Source of the DNA: Emiliania huxleyi CCMP1516
Taxonomy: Eukaryota; Haptophyta; Isochrysidales; Noelaerhabdaceae
Assembly (NCBI RefSeq): GCF_000372725.1
Contig: NW_005200754.1
Coordinates: 101,395 to 165,394 of the forward strand
Length of the DNA: 64,000 bases
Direction: 5' to 3'
Within the stretch, counting starts at the first letter, position 1. Each line of letters begins with the position of its first letter. Below are positions 1 to 10,845 of this stretch, one piece after another. The notes beneath the pieces were generated by a model, which ran no database searches, was not told where the DNA came from, and was given only the letters and a program-made list of their open reading frames with translations. The translations under genes were made by a program, and so were the position numbers.

Positions 1-585
1 TGTGTGCGTCACATCAGTTCTTGATAACAGCACGGTCGATCCGTCAAAGCGATACACTCGTTCCTATCACATATTCTCCCACCCGCCGGGACGCAAAACG
101 CTCTCGGCGAGAGCCACAAGAAGGCGTCCACACAGCAAGCCACTCGTCGGACAGGCGTGCTCGCTCGATGCCGGCGAGCGCATTGCGCACGCTTTGAACG
201 GTGGCCAAGCCAAAAACACCGATGGTGGCCGTGCGTGAGCGGCGGCGATCGAGCCTCACCCTTCGCGCCGACGACCCAACCTTACGCGGAACAACCCAAC
301 CCAGGCCACAACCCAACCCAACCCAAAAAGCACGATTCTCCTGTTGGGCCGCCCTCGCGCTTGCGCTTCGGCGGTTAGTGGTGCACTAACCTCCGAGAAA
401 CCCTTCGTATCGCTCCTCATCGCAAACCCTGTCAGCAAAGTCCTCCCACGGGAATGTAAGAGCCTCTTGTACATGTACACTGAAAATTGAAGATGGAATT
501 CCCCAGCTAGGCAAAAGAATTTAGAGGACTTTTATCGGCGAGGCTCTTGCCGCTGTGCCAGCCCTTGGCCCTGCCCTAGATTCAC
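1..585. other. Left edge, no gene recognised
   Basis: No ORF here has protein-like composition. Around 280-330 there is a short run of CCCAA-type pentamers in imperfect register. It does not match TTAGGG- or TTTAGGG-type telomere units. The stretch is probably 5' flank of the membrane-protein gene that starts at 586. Confidence 0.4.
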
Positions 586-1311
586 ATGAGCCGGCGCAGT
601 GCCGTCGCGTCCGTCGCGCTGCTGCTGCTTGTTCTCTGGCTCGCCGTGGCGCGATTAGGCCTGGCGGCGCACGACGTGCTGCTCGTGTATGCTGTGGGCG
701 GCTTCGCGTGGCGGCAGCAGGAGCGCGGCTCCACAAGCGTATTGCTGGGCGAGGATGCGCACGCGCCACCGCCCGTGCGGTGGGCCGACTTCCTGCGAGA
801 CAACCACCAGCTGCTGGGATGCGTCGTTCGCGGCAATGGCCGCACGCGCACTGAGCGGATCCTCGCCGTCGCCGTCTCTACGCTAGCGCTGCTGTACTGG
901 AAGGCGGTGTTCCGGACGCCCAAGGTGTCGATGGGCTCCTGGCAGGGGCTGCGCTCCTCGCTGTGGACGCTCGTCGTGTCCAAGGGCATGCAGCTGCTGA
1001 TGAAGCGCGTGATTCGCTTTGTCGCCGCGCGGCAGGCGGCTTGGCAGGCGAGCGCCGGGCTGCTCGAGAGCCTGCAGATGTCGTGGACGATCCTCCAGTA
1101 CTGGGTGATCGGGTTCATGGTGCTCTGCGTCCTCCTCTTCCTGCGGGAGGGGTTCGCGTGGTGGGGGATGCTCTCGGGCTGGATCATCAACCTCAGCTTC
1201 TCGCTGTTGCTGATGGACCTCGTCTTCTGCTACATAAGGTTTAACCTGTGGACCACTCTGCTGCCTCTCCAGGCGCGACTCACTGGGGTCGCCCGCTACA
1301 GAAGCGCTTGA
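586..1311 (+). CDS. Multi-pass membrane protein, function unknown
   Basis: A 241-codon ORF that I cannot assign to a family. It has an N-terminal hydrophobic segment (about residues 8-27), a second near 95-115, and a long hydrophobic C-terminal half (about 165-220, two or three membrane spans, rich in Trp, Leu and Phe). The middle is basic and polar. The start at 586 is chosen because the hydrophobic segment follows at once, as in a signal anchor. The last ~25 codons are doubtful: a CTCCAG acceptor ends at 1272 and a short intron may lie just before it. It could be a complete small membrane protein or the first exons of a longer gene. Confidence 0.5.
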   Translation: MSRRSAVASVALLLLVLWLAVARLGLAAHDVLLVYAVGGFAWRQQERGSTSVLLGEDAHAPPPVRWADFLRDNHQLLGCVVRGNGRTRTERILAVAVSTLALLYWKAVFRTPKVSMGSWQGLRSSLWTLVVSKGMQLLMKRVIRFVAARQAAWQASAGLLESLQMSWTILQYWVIGFMVLCVLLFLREGFAWWGMLSGWIINLSFSLLLMDLVFCYIRFNLWTTLLPLQARLTGVARYRSA

Positions 1312-1635
1312 AGCGCCTATGGTGTCCTGTGTCGGACGCGTACGAACCCGTCATAGTGTGCGAGCTGTCCTGCGACCCTCCAGTCGGTGTGCGGTCGCGG
1401 GGTCGGGTTGCTATTTCGGACACCTCAGTTTCCGTGTACTGAACTCTGAAGAGAGGGAAATTGACAGGAAGTAAGAGAGTGGGCCTGCCTAGCCGCACAC
1501 ACGTCGGCACCTGCAGTCGGCACCCACCACCTGCGACGACTAGCCACCTCGTGAGAGCTCTCTGAGTCTCTCCCGCCGTCTCCGCGGGCTGGTTTTTGAC
1601 TTAGGGGATCCCTAGGGTTCTGAGGGCCGGATTTT

Positions 1636-2085
1636 TTTTAAGAGCTTTTAAGAAATGAGGAGGTTTGGGGGCTTAAATTGCCATTTAAGAGATTGCAGGC
1701 ACCGGGGGGTCCCTCTTTTAAGACCGTTTAAGAAAATCGGCCTCTCTAGCATGCGTCGCTGGGTTACTGCCGTTTTCTCCAATACTGCCGTTATTAGGCA
1801 CAAACCCGCCTCTGAAGACACATCTGTAAGTCTGGTGCCCTGGCAGGATCCATACTCGCATACAGGGGACGCGACACGCGTGCTAGCTGACTGTAGCCAG
1901 CTTCCCGGCCTCCGGCGTCTACCGGGGGAGCCTCCCGGACCATCGACCGCTCGGGAGCTCTCCCGCGCCGTTCAAGCGTTTAAGACCGTTTAAGGAATCG
2001 GCGGCCCAGGCAGCCTTAAAATGGGCCATGGCCCGCCTTAAAGCGTTTAAGCCGCAGGCGCCCCAGGGCCCACCCTTTTAAGCCT
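1636..2085. repeat. Cluster of TTTAAG/CTTAAA motifs in the intergenic DNA between 1312 and 2343
   Basis: About twelve copies of TTTAAG or its complement lie within 450 bp, several as spaced pairs (TTTAAG-ACCG-TTTAAG near 1724 and 1978). The rest of 1312-2343 holds no convincing ORF. The glucokinase gene ends, on the opposite strand, at 2344, so this is 3' flank for both neighbours. Function unknown. Confidence 0.5.
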
Positions 2086-2343
2086 AGGGGTCCCCTAAGT
2101 GACTGACGGACATTTTATTTTTAGATTTTTTCTTCCGGTTCCGCGCTGACTCTTCCCCTCCAGTGACTAAGAGAAAAATCGGTGCGTCGTGTGAGTGTTT
2201 TGAAAAAGTAAACAAACATCGTGGCGCGACGGGTGGACGCGTGTGGGATCGCTGTGCGCTTTGCCCTATCCTTTATTAACATTCTGATCTCGAGAGCATA
2301 AACTTCTACTGCCCTGAGTGTCCACGCACCTATCTGAAGAGAT

Positions 2344-3577
2344 TCAGGCGAGCAGGAGTCGAACCGCGACAAAGAGCGCCCCTCGCTCGCCGGTGTCCTC
2401 GACGGTGACCAGATAGAGAGGAATGGACTCAACGAGCGGTGAAAGGCGCCCCTTGTCCTTGTACGTGCTCTGGAACGCATCCGACTTGACCCAGTCAGGA
2501 TTCTTTGCCGCGATGCCGCCGGAGATGTAGAGCCCGCCGTAAGGAAGCCACTTGAGCGCGGCAACGCCAAGCTCGGAGCCGTAGTTGACACAGAAGATGT
2601 CGATTGCCTTCTTGCAAACGAGGTCGCCCTCCTTCGCGCCTTTGACGATGATCCGTGCCTGGTCGTACTCTGGAGTGCTGGTGATTTCGTCGTCAATTTT
2701 CTTGTTCTTCAGCTCGATAAAGGCCCAGTGCTGGCGAAGGAACTGGTAGATATTTACTATGCCCGGGCCTGAAACCACGCGCTCGACCGAGACGCGCCGT
2801 CCGCCGGTGACCTTCTTGAGGTACTCAAGAAAGTCCACGCCCAGCTGGTCGCGTGGCGAAAACTCGGCGTGCCCACCCTCGCTCGGGAAGCAGGTATATT
2901 TGCCAGAGACCTTGTCGCACGTCAAGAAGCACTCGCCCAGCCCCGTGCCGGCACCCACGCACGCGATGGGCGCACCGGGGCGCTTCACACCGCCATTCAG
3001 CTTCACCAGCTCATCGTCGTGCAGTGTGAGCAGCCCGTAGCCCTGGGCCTCAAAGTCGTTGATCAGTGTCACTCGCTTGATGCCGAGCTCCTTTGCGAGC
3101 TCGCCGCCGTCAATCTTCCAGCCGGTCGACACGTTGGTGAAGTCAACGGTGTTGTTGAGGATGCCGCCCGCGCACGCGAGGCAGCACACCAACGGCTTGC
3201 CCGCCCCCGCCTGCTCAAGGAACAACTTGCAGATGTCGACAAAGCCTTGCCCCTTGGAGTGGAACTCAGCGTTGGGGTACTTCTTCGAGAAGACCTGCTC
3301 ACCTATTGGGTAGCAGGCAGGGCAATGGCCTGCAATCTGCCGGCGACCAACTGGCGGTGCACGCCGTGGCACGGGGGATGTGCTGGCCTGGGGGCTTGAC
3401 GCCAAGCTCGAGCACCGTCCCGGCTGGAACCTTAAAGAGCGTCAGTCGCGAGTTGGTCCCGCCACAATCGCCGCTCATAATCAGGCCACCATCCACCATG
3501 GTCGAGAGAGGGTCGAGTTGAGAAGCCGGCCCCGAGAACGCGTCGGCGGCAGTTCCTATTGACTTTGTGGCGGTCAT
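2344..3577 (-). CDS. glk: Glucokinase, bacterial Glk type
   Basis: Phosphorylates glucose to glucose-6-phosphate with ATP. Two exons, 3577-3416 and 3294-2344, give 370 aa with the start at 3577. A shorter start at the Met just before GDCGGTN is also possible. Exon 1 carries the phosphate-binding motif GDCGGTNSRL. Exon 2 carries INDFEAQGYG (the Asp is the expected catalytic base), GAGTGLGE, FPSEGGHAEFSP and a C-terminal LYISGGIAAK motif. Length and motif order fit PF02685 rather than eukaryotic hexokinase. The 121-nt intron starts GT and ends AG, with phase 0 on both sides. Bacterial-type Glk suggests ancient acquisition from a prokaryote or plastid ancestor (inference). No targeting peptide is obvious. 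Confidence 0.88.
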
Positions 3578-3969
3578 CACTCTGGTGCCGGGGATGTGCC
3601 CTTCGATCTTCCCAGGCACATGGTCCATGATGTGACGCCAGCAATACACGGCGATGAGGCGCCATCAAGGACGGTCGTGAGCAGAGACAGAGAGACCATT
3701 TTCATGTCTTCTTTCGCAAGTCGCATGCATGCCGTCCGCCCTGCCAGGAACGCGACGATCCTCCACACAGCCGGCGCACAGGGACCTACGCTACCCGACA
3801 TGTCTAGCACCGAGAGCCCGGAGAGGTGCACACGTCGAGGTGCACACACTTGTGCACACGCGCTGGCCGCGCTCTGGCCTCTGCGCGCTGAGCGCTCTTG
3901 CTCTTGCGACGCATGCGAGGGGCAAAAGAGAGACGGTGTTTCGAGTCGTACCCCGAGGCAGCACCTCTG

Positions 3970-4034
3970 TAAGGTTCTTCGGGCCAGTTGGGCCGGGCAG
4001 GGTTTGCCCCCCTAAAGGGGCCCGAAGAACCTTA
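3970..4034. repeat. Hairpin with 16-nt perfect arms
   Basis: Arms 3970-3985 and 4019-4034 are exact inverted complements around a 33-nt G/C-rich loop. The region 3578-4237 has no convincing gene. A partly similar sequence (same GGGTTTGCCCCCC core and similar right arm) lies at about 30565-30606, so this may be a small dispersed element. Confidence 0.55.
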
Positions 4035-4237
4035 AGTTCAGCCGCTCTTTGCTGATTTGCTGCTTCACAGTTCTGCCACCCGGACAACACCCGCCAACCA
4101 GCCCAACAGCACCACCCCCACCCCACCCTCACCAATAGCTTCATTGCGCGGGACCGGACGCCAACCACAAGCCCCAGAGTCGCGAGATCTGCGAACACCC
4201 CACAAGCACAGTAAGAGCGCCGGCGGCGGCCGCAAGC

Positions 4238-6597
4238 TCATGCGCACGCTTCGCTGACCTCGTCGCCCCGCACCTCGACCTCGCCGCCGTCGAGCATGGC
4301 GCGCACCTCGGCCTCAGCCTACCAACACAGATGTTCAAATGCGCGCGCGTGTGATGGTGGTTCGCCTCGATCTGCGCCGCCCGGTTCCGGTCCGCGGCGA
4401 GTTTCGCGCGCACGGCCTTCTCGCTCTTCTCCTCCTCGGCGTGGTGGGTGGGTGGGAGGGGGGAACCGAGGGGATAGGAGTACGGCCAAGGAAAGGCGGC
4501 GCCTCCGCGTCTGCCTCCGCGAGCCATTCGTCGGATCGCGCGGCAAAGCTCGGCTGCAGCAGCGGCGGCGCGCCGAGGCCGCGGGCCGCGCTCGCCAGCT
4601 GGTTCCAGCCGCCGAGGAGCCTCCGCTGGAGGGCCTGTGGAGCAGCGGGCGTCGTCAAGCCAAGGCGGTGTCAAGCGGGCGGAGAGCGGCTCCGGTCTCT
4701 GTGTTCCGTCTCCAAGTGCAGCTTGCGCCGGTCGTCCGCCTCGCAGTACGTTGCGTCGAGCAGCCGCTTTACGGCGGCGGTGCTGTCGGGCGATCTCGCC
4801 GCGATCTCGGAAGCGAGCCGGCGAGCCTCGGCCAGAGGCTCCTGCAGGGGTGGCGTGGACGTGTCCGGGACGTGTCCGGGGCGTGTCCTGCGGAGGGCGG
4901 CGGCGCGTCTTCGTCACCTCTGCGAGGCGAGTGACGAGACCTGCGCGCCGAGTGCCGGAGCCGGAGCCGGGGGTGGGGAGGGTGGGGAGGGTGGGGAGGG
5001 TGGGGAGGGTGGGGAGGGTGGGGAGGGTGGGGAGGGTGGGGAGGGTGGGGAGGGTGGGACGGGTGGGGAGGGTGGGAAGGGAGGCACGGGGAGGGGGGGG
5101 GGGGGGGGGAAGCGGAGGAGGGCGGGGCGTGTGGCGGTCGCCGAGTCGGAGTGCCTCCTCTCCGTCAAAGATGCGCCTAAGGAAAGGTCCGGGAAACTTC
5201 TCAACACGCACGAGGTGGTGGGGCAAGGGCCAGGGCAGCCCCCTCGCGACTCCCCGTCTAGAGGACAGGAGCTAGCACGGCATTCAAAGTGCAAGGCCCG
5301 GTGCGCGTGGGTGAGGTGTGTGAGAGTGTGAGTGAGGCGCACCTAAAGCAGAGGGCTGCGAGTCGACGCGGTGAGAAGATGTCAGCAGCGCCTCGCCGGC
5401 AACAGGTGCGCCCTGTCATGATCAGCTCCGTCGCCACGTCCTGCGGCGGCGGCCAGAGGCCGAGAGATGGGGGAGGTGCCTCGGAGACTGGGAGGTGCCA
5501 AGGGGAGCGGCGGCGGCGAGAGGGAGTCTGGGGAGGAGGTGGGGGAGGGAGGGCCCCCCCGGTGGTCGCGGAGAGGCGGCGCTGCCACACTCACACTCAG
5601 ACTCACTCACACTCACTTGAGAGCGGCGGTGCACCCACACTCGCAGGCACTTGAGAGATCGCGTCTCAGATTGACACCAGGCCAGAATGCAGCTGTGAAG
5701 AGGGCAGTTTGTCACGCCCGCACAGCAGGGCTCGGCGCTCGCGCCTTTGGCACCAGCTCCGGTAGGACGACTGTCGCGCCCATGTCGGGGATGATGCCCC
5801 ACTTGGCCTCCATCAGGGAGAACTTGCACCCCGGCGTCGCGATGCGCATGTCTGCGGCGGCGGCGGGGGAGGCGGCGGCGGAGGCCGAGGGAGGCGGCGG
5901 TGGCGGGGAGGGAGGCGAGGGACGTGTCGGAGGCAGAGGAGGGGCGAGGCGGCGGCCGCGAGGACGGTGGTGGTGAGGGGTGAGGGGCGGGGCTTGCGGA
6001 GGCGGGCTGGGAGGGAAGGCGGCGGAGGGAGAACACGAGGAGAAGCGAGGGCGGATCGTGGCGACCTGCGCCGAGTGCAATCTGGAAGCCGCCGCCAAGG
6101 CAAACACCTATGCACGGCCGAGTCCCGAGGGTTGCAGTCAGGAGACGAGGGGCGTCAGTGCCCCCCCCTCCACCCGCGTCCGCGGCGCCGTGGGTCGCCG
6201 CGATGACGGGAGCGGGCACTCGCCGCCACAGGTAGCACACGTCCTGCGCCAAGTTTGAGATGGCACCGTCGGGGCGGTCCAGCAGCTCCCGGCCGTTGGC
6301 TCGCGCATGCAGAGGGTGGTTGATGCTCTTGACGTCGAGGCCGGCGCAAAAGGCTCGGCCCGACCCGTGGACAACGACCGCGCGCACGCCTTTGTCCTCC
6401 GCCAGCTCAACGGCCGCTGAGCGGATGGCGCGGAACATGTCAATGTCGAGCGAGTTGAGCTTCTCCGGCCGGCCAAGTGTCACCGTCGCGACGCCGTCGG
6501 CGGCGCGCTCGATGGAAACGCGTGGAGCCGAGCTGCTCGAGGACGCAAAGGTGCGGGTAAAGGTGCGGGTAAGGTCGCGTGCGGGCCGTCGGAGCAT
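4238..6597 (-). CDS. Crotonase-superfamily protein (enoyl-CoA hydratase/isomerase), probably mitochondrial
   Basis: Ten exons, given high to low: 6597-6189, 6107-6066, 5851-5745, 5440-5412, 5176-5142, 4940-4918, 4841-4707, 4634-4506, 4434-4366, 4318-4238. They sum to 1059 nt, 352 aa, with phases consistent throughout. The N-terminus is rich in Arg and Ser (RRPARDLTRTFTRTFASS), like a mitochondrial presequence. Core motifs: GRAFCAGLDVKSI (oxyanion hole), GVCLGGGFQIALGADMR (second oxyanion element), KFSLMEAKWGIIPDMGA and RIFDGEEALRLGLV. The classical hydratase Glu of GGGCE is Gln here, while the Glu of MEAKWG and the Asp of IPDMG are present, as in dienoyl-CoA isomerases. Isomerase activity is therefore as likely as hydration. 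The last ~50 residues are a charged, coil-like extension absent from typical crotonases. Donors include GC and GA. Confidence 0.87.
4941..5141. repeat. Intron of the crotonase gene filled by a 9-bp GC-rich tandem repeat
   Basis: The intron between crotonase exons 5 and 6 contains about ten copies of the 9-mer GGTGGGGAG (forward strand, about 4972-5062) and then a G-run near 5093-5109. On the gene strand it is C-rich, so it could act as an extended polypyrimidine tract. Confidence 0.8.
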
Positions 6598-7084
6598 GTG
6601 TGTATCTTTCGCTCGTGCGTGGTGGACGCCTCTCGTCGTTGGGCCTGCGGAAGGAGGGGCGAAGCGAGGCCGGTAGCGGGGAGCGCTCGAGAGTGTTTAT
6701 ACTGCGTGGAGGAGGCGGAGACGCGTCGCGTGATCGCGATTGAACTAGGGGCAGTTTGGGCACCGATCCGATGTTGCTGTCGGGGGCTAGCGGGCGGCTT
6801 GGCAGGGCTGCAAGCGAGTTTTTCTTCTTTCTACATGTACAAAATAGATCGAAATTTCACAAAACGACTACGCCGCTCCCCGTGTTTGTAGCCTGGCGTT
6901 TGTGCCGGAAAACGCATCTCTCTCTCTCTCTAACCGCAACAAACAAAAAGAAAAATAGAACGTTTTTCTTACTTCTTGGCATTACAAGGGAAAATCTGTC
7001 ATGGGGGTCATGTTGGGAGGAGAGAAAATTCTGTTCGTTTTTGTGCTTTCTCTTGGCATACGCCGCTCCGGCCTGGCCACTGCG
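6598..7084. promoter_or_regulatory. Divergent intergenic region between crotonase and UBE3D-like genes
   Basis: Both neighbours are transcribed away from this 487-bp gap, so it should hold both promoters (inference). It contains a CT microsatellite near 6916-6930 and an A/T-richer stretch at 6930-7000, unlike the GC-rich genes beside it. No certain TATA box. Confidence 0.4.
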
Positions 7085-7988
7085 ATGTTCTTCTCCTGCA
7101 ACTGCCCGCGCTGCGAGCTTCCCCGCAAGCGGCCTCGCCGTTGGCAGCGCCCTGTCACGGCGCTGTGTACCGAGGAGCCCCGCAGCGGCAGCGTTGCAGC
7201 AGGTACGGGCGGCGCCGAGGCTGCCACCGCACCCATCTACGTGCTCGAGCGGCTCGCTCACATCCGTTGCGCGCAGCTGACTCTGGCGTCCCCGCCGGGA
7301 TGGCCCCCCATCGCGAGCGCGCGCGCGAGCGTTTCCGGCAGCGTCGTGACGACGGAGTGCGACTTGCAGTGCGGCTCCCTCTTTGGCGGCCGCAGGCTGG
7401 TGCTGCGACTCGACATCGGGGAGCTGCTCGGCGCGCCCGCCGATGGCGCTTCGATTCGGACGAGAGACGGCGTGGCGCACATCCGTCTCGCGCTGCAGCC
7501 GCCGCCGCCTGTGCTTCTGCCGTCTGTGAGCTCGCGCGGGGCAGAAGCGATGCGGAGGGAGGAGGCTGGCGATGGGTGTCTGCCGGAGAAACAGCTGCTC
7601 CACGAGCAGCGCGAGGAGCGGCTCCCTCGCGAGGAGTCGGGCTTATGCCGCCGCGCCGCCGCGCAGCGGCGGCGCGAGCGGCGCGAACTGCCTGGTGCGG
7701 AGGTGCACTGCCGCAGCTGCCGCGCCCGCCTGCTGCAGCTGCCGCCCACCGTGCACGCGATGCCAGATGTGGACGCAGCGAGCATGGTGGACTTTGCGCA
7801 GTGCTGCCAGGAGATCGACTTCGATTGGGGCTGCGTCTTCCCGGAGGCCGGCGGCGCGGCGGCCGAGGCCTCGGGCGGGCACGGCAACTGGCGTCGCGAC
7901 GCAGAGGCCGAGGCGGCGCTGCCGATTTGCTTCACGTCTGACCACGCGCTGCACCTGCGCCGCGCGCCTCCCGCCTCCCTCGAGCTGT

Positions 7989-8049
<61 letters not shown>

Positions 8050-9602
8050 GCTGCGCCCGTTCGTGCCGCCGCGACACGTCCACAGCCGCGCCACGGAAGG
8101 CACGGGCGCCCCGGCGCGAGGGTGGTGGGGGGGCGAGGGTGTGGGGGGCGAGGGTGGTGGGGGGGCGAGGGTGTGGGGGGCGAGGGTGGAGGAGGCAGTG
8201 GAGGTGGTGTGGGTTGCGAGGGTGGAGGAGGCAGTGCAGGCGGCGGGGACGGAGGGGAGGAGGGTGGGGGAGGAGATGGAGGCGGTGGAGGCGGTGGAGG
8301 CGGTGGGACGGCCGCATGCCTCGCGGCGAGGAGTGCGCGACCCGTGGCCGTGTCGTCGGTAGGTGGCGCGCCAGAGGTGTGGGGGCCGCTCACGTGTGGC
8401 GGCTGCGGCGCGCTCGTCGGCGCGGCGCGGCGCGAGTCGGCGGGCGGCGACGGCACGAGCGCGGCGGTGAGCGGGGCGCGGAGAGCGTCTCTCCAGCTTG
8501 TGGCGCCGGGGACTCGCTCCCACTTCCGATAGGCGCCGCTATGGTTTGAGGAGCGCGTACCGTCGGTGTGTCGCACCAGCATGCAGCTGCTCAAGTGCGC
8601 GGTTGCCGTCGCCCGGTCCGACCCGCCGCATCTTTTCTCGGCGCCGCAAGGGGCGATGCTCTGCACCGTGGCGTCGGAGGACGGCTCGGCGGCGGCGGGC
8701 GATCCCTTAACGCATGGGTCGGAGGCCTTTGACGGCTCTCAACAGGAGGGCGTCGCCGCTCCCGCCCGCCCGCCCGCCCGCATACCGCTCTTCAGCACCT
8801 TCAGCCTCGGCTCCGTCGTCGCTTGGCGCATGCTGCGCGAGGCGTGCGACGCAGACGACGGCTCCGACGCGGCTGGCGGCTCGCCCTCCCTAGATGCGGA
8901 AGCTGGTCCGTGAGCTACGTCAAGTCCTAGGACTGGTGGGGAGGGGGCGGGCTCGGACTGCACTCAGCCGTACTGTACTCGCATTCAGCCCCACTCAGCT
9001 GTACTCGCAGCCCGTGTACTCACACGATGCTCGGAACGAGACCGTGCTCGCGCGCCCGACTCTGGTGTCTGTGTGGCGCAGGCGCGCCGCGCAACTTTGC
9101 CCTCTGCGACGCGGCCACCGCCGAGCCGCTCCTCCTCCTCACCCTCCTCTCGCCGCACGTGACGGTCCACACAAACCTCAAGCGCGCCGAGGGGCGCGGC
9201 GAGGTGGTGGCGGAGCCCACGTCTCCCGACCACTCCGACGGCAAGGGCGGCGGCACCGGCGCCTGGGCGGCGGGCGAGGTTGCGGATGCCGTCAAAGTGA
9301 TGTACGGCGAGGTGCCGCGACGCCGCGCCGCCGCCGCCCGCCGCCGCGAGAGGCGCCGCGGGCGCTCGAGACTCACCCATCCCCCCACACGCTCGCTGGG
9401 CCAGGCGGGTGGCGACGGGCCGGGGCGGGCCCTCGCGCGATGGCACGCCACCGGAGGGCTTCGGCTGCTCTGGCTCGCGAGGGAGGGGTGCGAGGCGGTG
9501 TTGTCCGAGCTGCGCGCTTCGGCGCGCCTCGTGCCGCGCGTGGGCAGGCGGCTTGGCGCGCTGGAGCTCGGATTCCTGCCGGTGGCGCCCACGTGGGATT
9601 GA
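7085..9602 (+). CDS. UBE3D: UBE3D-type HECT-like E3 ubiquitin ligase
   Basis: Five exons (7085-7988, 8363-8502, 8533-8875, 9082-9311, 9405-9602), 604 aa if translation starts at 7085; 7001 is an in-frame alternative. The order of conserved pieces matches PF09814: a first Cys pair (VHCRSCRARLLQLP) followed by a QCC motif, a second Cys pair (LTCGGCGALVG), the block FSTFSLGSVVAW, then GEVADAVKVMYGE and a C-terminal EGCEAVLSELRASARLVP...LELGFLPV block. Human UBE3D has the same elements in the same order and acts as an E2-binding ubiquitin ligase. Intron 1 is a GGC repeat plus G-rich minisatellite. Intron 2 would be only 30 nt and in frame, removing one stop codon. The Asp/Glu-poor, Arg-rich stretch near residues 185-220 is extra relative to the human protein. 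Confidence 0.78.
7989..8362. repeat. UBE3D intron 1: GGC microsatellite followed by G-rich minisatellite
   Basis: About nineteen GGC triplets (7991-8048) are followed at 8130-8310 by irregular GGGGGCGAGGGTG and GGCGGTGGA units. The first bases of the intron (GTGGCGGCG) resemble the first bases of the next exon (GTGGCGCGC). Confidence 0.7.
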
Positions 9603-10152
9603 CGAGAGAGGGCCGCCAGGCTTGGGGTCCGTCAAACGGAAAGTACGCCGTTCGTACTGCAGCGGAGGTACTGTTGCCAGCGATGTGCGGGCACTTACTT
9701 ACTTGGAGTGCGGTTTGTGGAGCATTATTACTAGTTTGGAAGGTTGAAATGACGCGGTCCGCAAAAAAAGAAATCTAGAAGCGGGGCGCGGTTCGAGAGG
9801 GACCTGTTCCCCTTTTTACCCACCTCACAGTAGAGAGGTGTCCGTTTTTATTTATTTATTCGTGCGCGGCTTTTCACGGCCTGTGCCGGCGAGTTGGCGT
9901 TCACGCGCTGAATCATCATCGTCATGGCTCTGTCTCGCTCGCTCGTGCGTCCTTGGAACTTGTGTGCTCGCCTCCGTCACCTACCACGTCGCCCGCGCCT
10001 GTGCTTGGGTTTCTATGTTTGCGATTTGGAATTTGGTATTCGCCTAGTTCTTTGTTTATTCTGCAAAGGGGTGTGAACGAGACAAACCTCGTGAACGATC
10101 GGGCGAGACGCCGTCGGCAGGTGCATGCCTGCCGACTCTGCTCGCCCACCTG
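9603..10152. other. Intergenic, no gene recognised
   Basis: Downstream flank of the UBE3D-like gene. A/T-rich patches at 9750-9870 and 10005-10060. The piece near 10008-10035 is repeated in inverted orientation near 13505-13550 (shared GGGTTTCTATG and GCGATTTGGA words). Confidence 0.35.
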
Positions 10153-10845
10153 GTGGCGGCGGCGCCGCCGCCGCTGACGACGGTACTGCGACCGGCGGTA
10201 ACAGCGGCGCTGCCAGCGTCGTCAACGGCGTCGGCGCCAGCCGGCCGGCAGCGACTGCCGACGGACGAGCAGTCGGTGCAGCACGCTTACGCTTCACTGC
10301 ATGAAGCCAACACTGTCGCTCTCGACGCAGAGCATCTCGGTGGTGGTGTCGATGCGGTGGTGGAGGTGGTGGAGGAGGCGGAGGGCGCTGCGGCAGCGCT
10401 CCGTGAGGACGCGCAGCGGGCTCTCGCCAGTGCCGCAGAAGCAGCGGCTTCAGGTGGCGGCTGCTCCGGCAAAAGCCATGCTGAGGCTTGGGCGGAGAGT
10501 GCGGCGCTGGAGCGGTGGGCAGACGAGCTCGAAGAGCTCGCCGAGCTCGCGGCGGAAGACGCGGATGGATCAGATCAGAACGAACCGAAGAGCGCCAGGA
10601 CATCGACAGCGAGGTGTGAGCTACCACTTTCTTCCCGCTACGCTCGTGTTATATTGGAGATGTTCATGCTGCAGTTTATCGGGCCGACGATCGGCAGCGA
10701 GGAGATACCCCTTGTCCCTCGCCTCGCTGCTCATCATGGGCATTCGTTCAAGATGCTGAGCGACCGCGCGACGGCGACGGCGGCTACGGCTACCGCTGCC
10801 GCGCTTCTGCCGCTGCTGCTGCCTCTGTTGCGGTCGCTGCCATAG
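10153..10845 (+). CDS. Doubtful Ala/Glu-rich ORF
   Basis: A 230-codon ORF of low complexity, rich in Ala and Glu in the middle (possible short coil around residues 75-140), with no family I recognise. A Met-rich hydrophobic patch follows near 165-180. No flanking exon supports it. It may be chance openness in GC-rich DNA or a relic of a mobile-element gene. From 10846 to 11990 I see no better candidate. Confidence 0.2.
   Translation: MAAAPPPLTTVLRPAVTAALPASSTASAPAGRQRLPTDEQSVQHAYASLHEANTVALDAEHLGGGVDAVVEVVEEAEGAAAALREDAQRALASAAEAAASGGGCSGKSHAEAWAESAALERWADELEELAELAAEDADGSDQNEPKSARTSTARCELPLSSRYARVILEMFMLQFIGPTIGSEEIPLVPRLAAHHGHSFKMLSDRATATAATATAAALLPLLLPLLRSLP

Noticed and set aside
280-330. 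CCCAA repeats as a telomere
   Set aside because: Unit and register do not fit known telomere repeats, the run is short, and genes continue beside it.
7643-8666. Long minus-strand ORFs with poly-Pro/Arg opposite the UBE3D-like gene
   Set aside because: Shadows of GC-rich coding sequence and of the GGC and G-rich intron repeat; no motif, while the plus strand carries a full family match.
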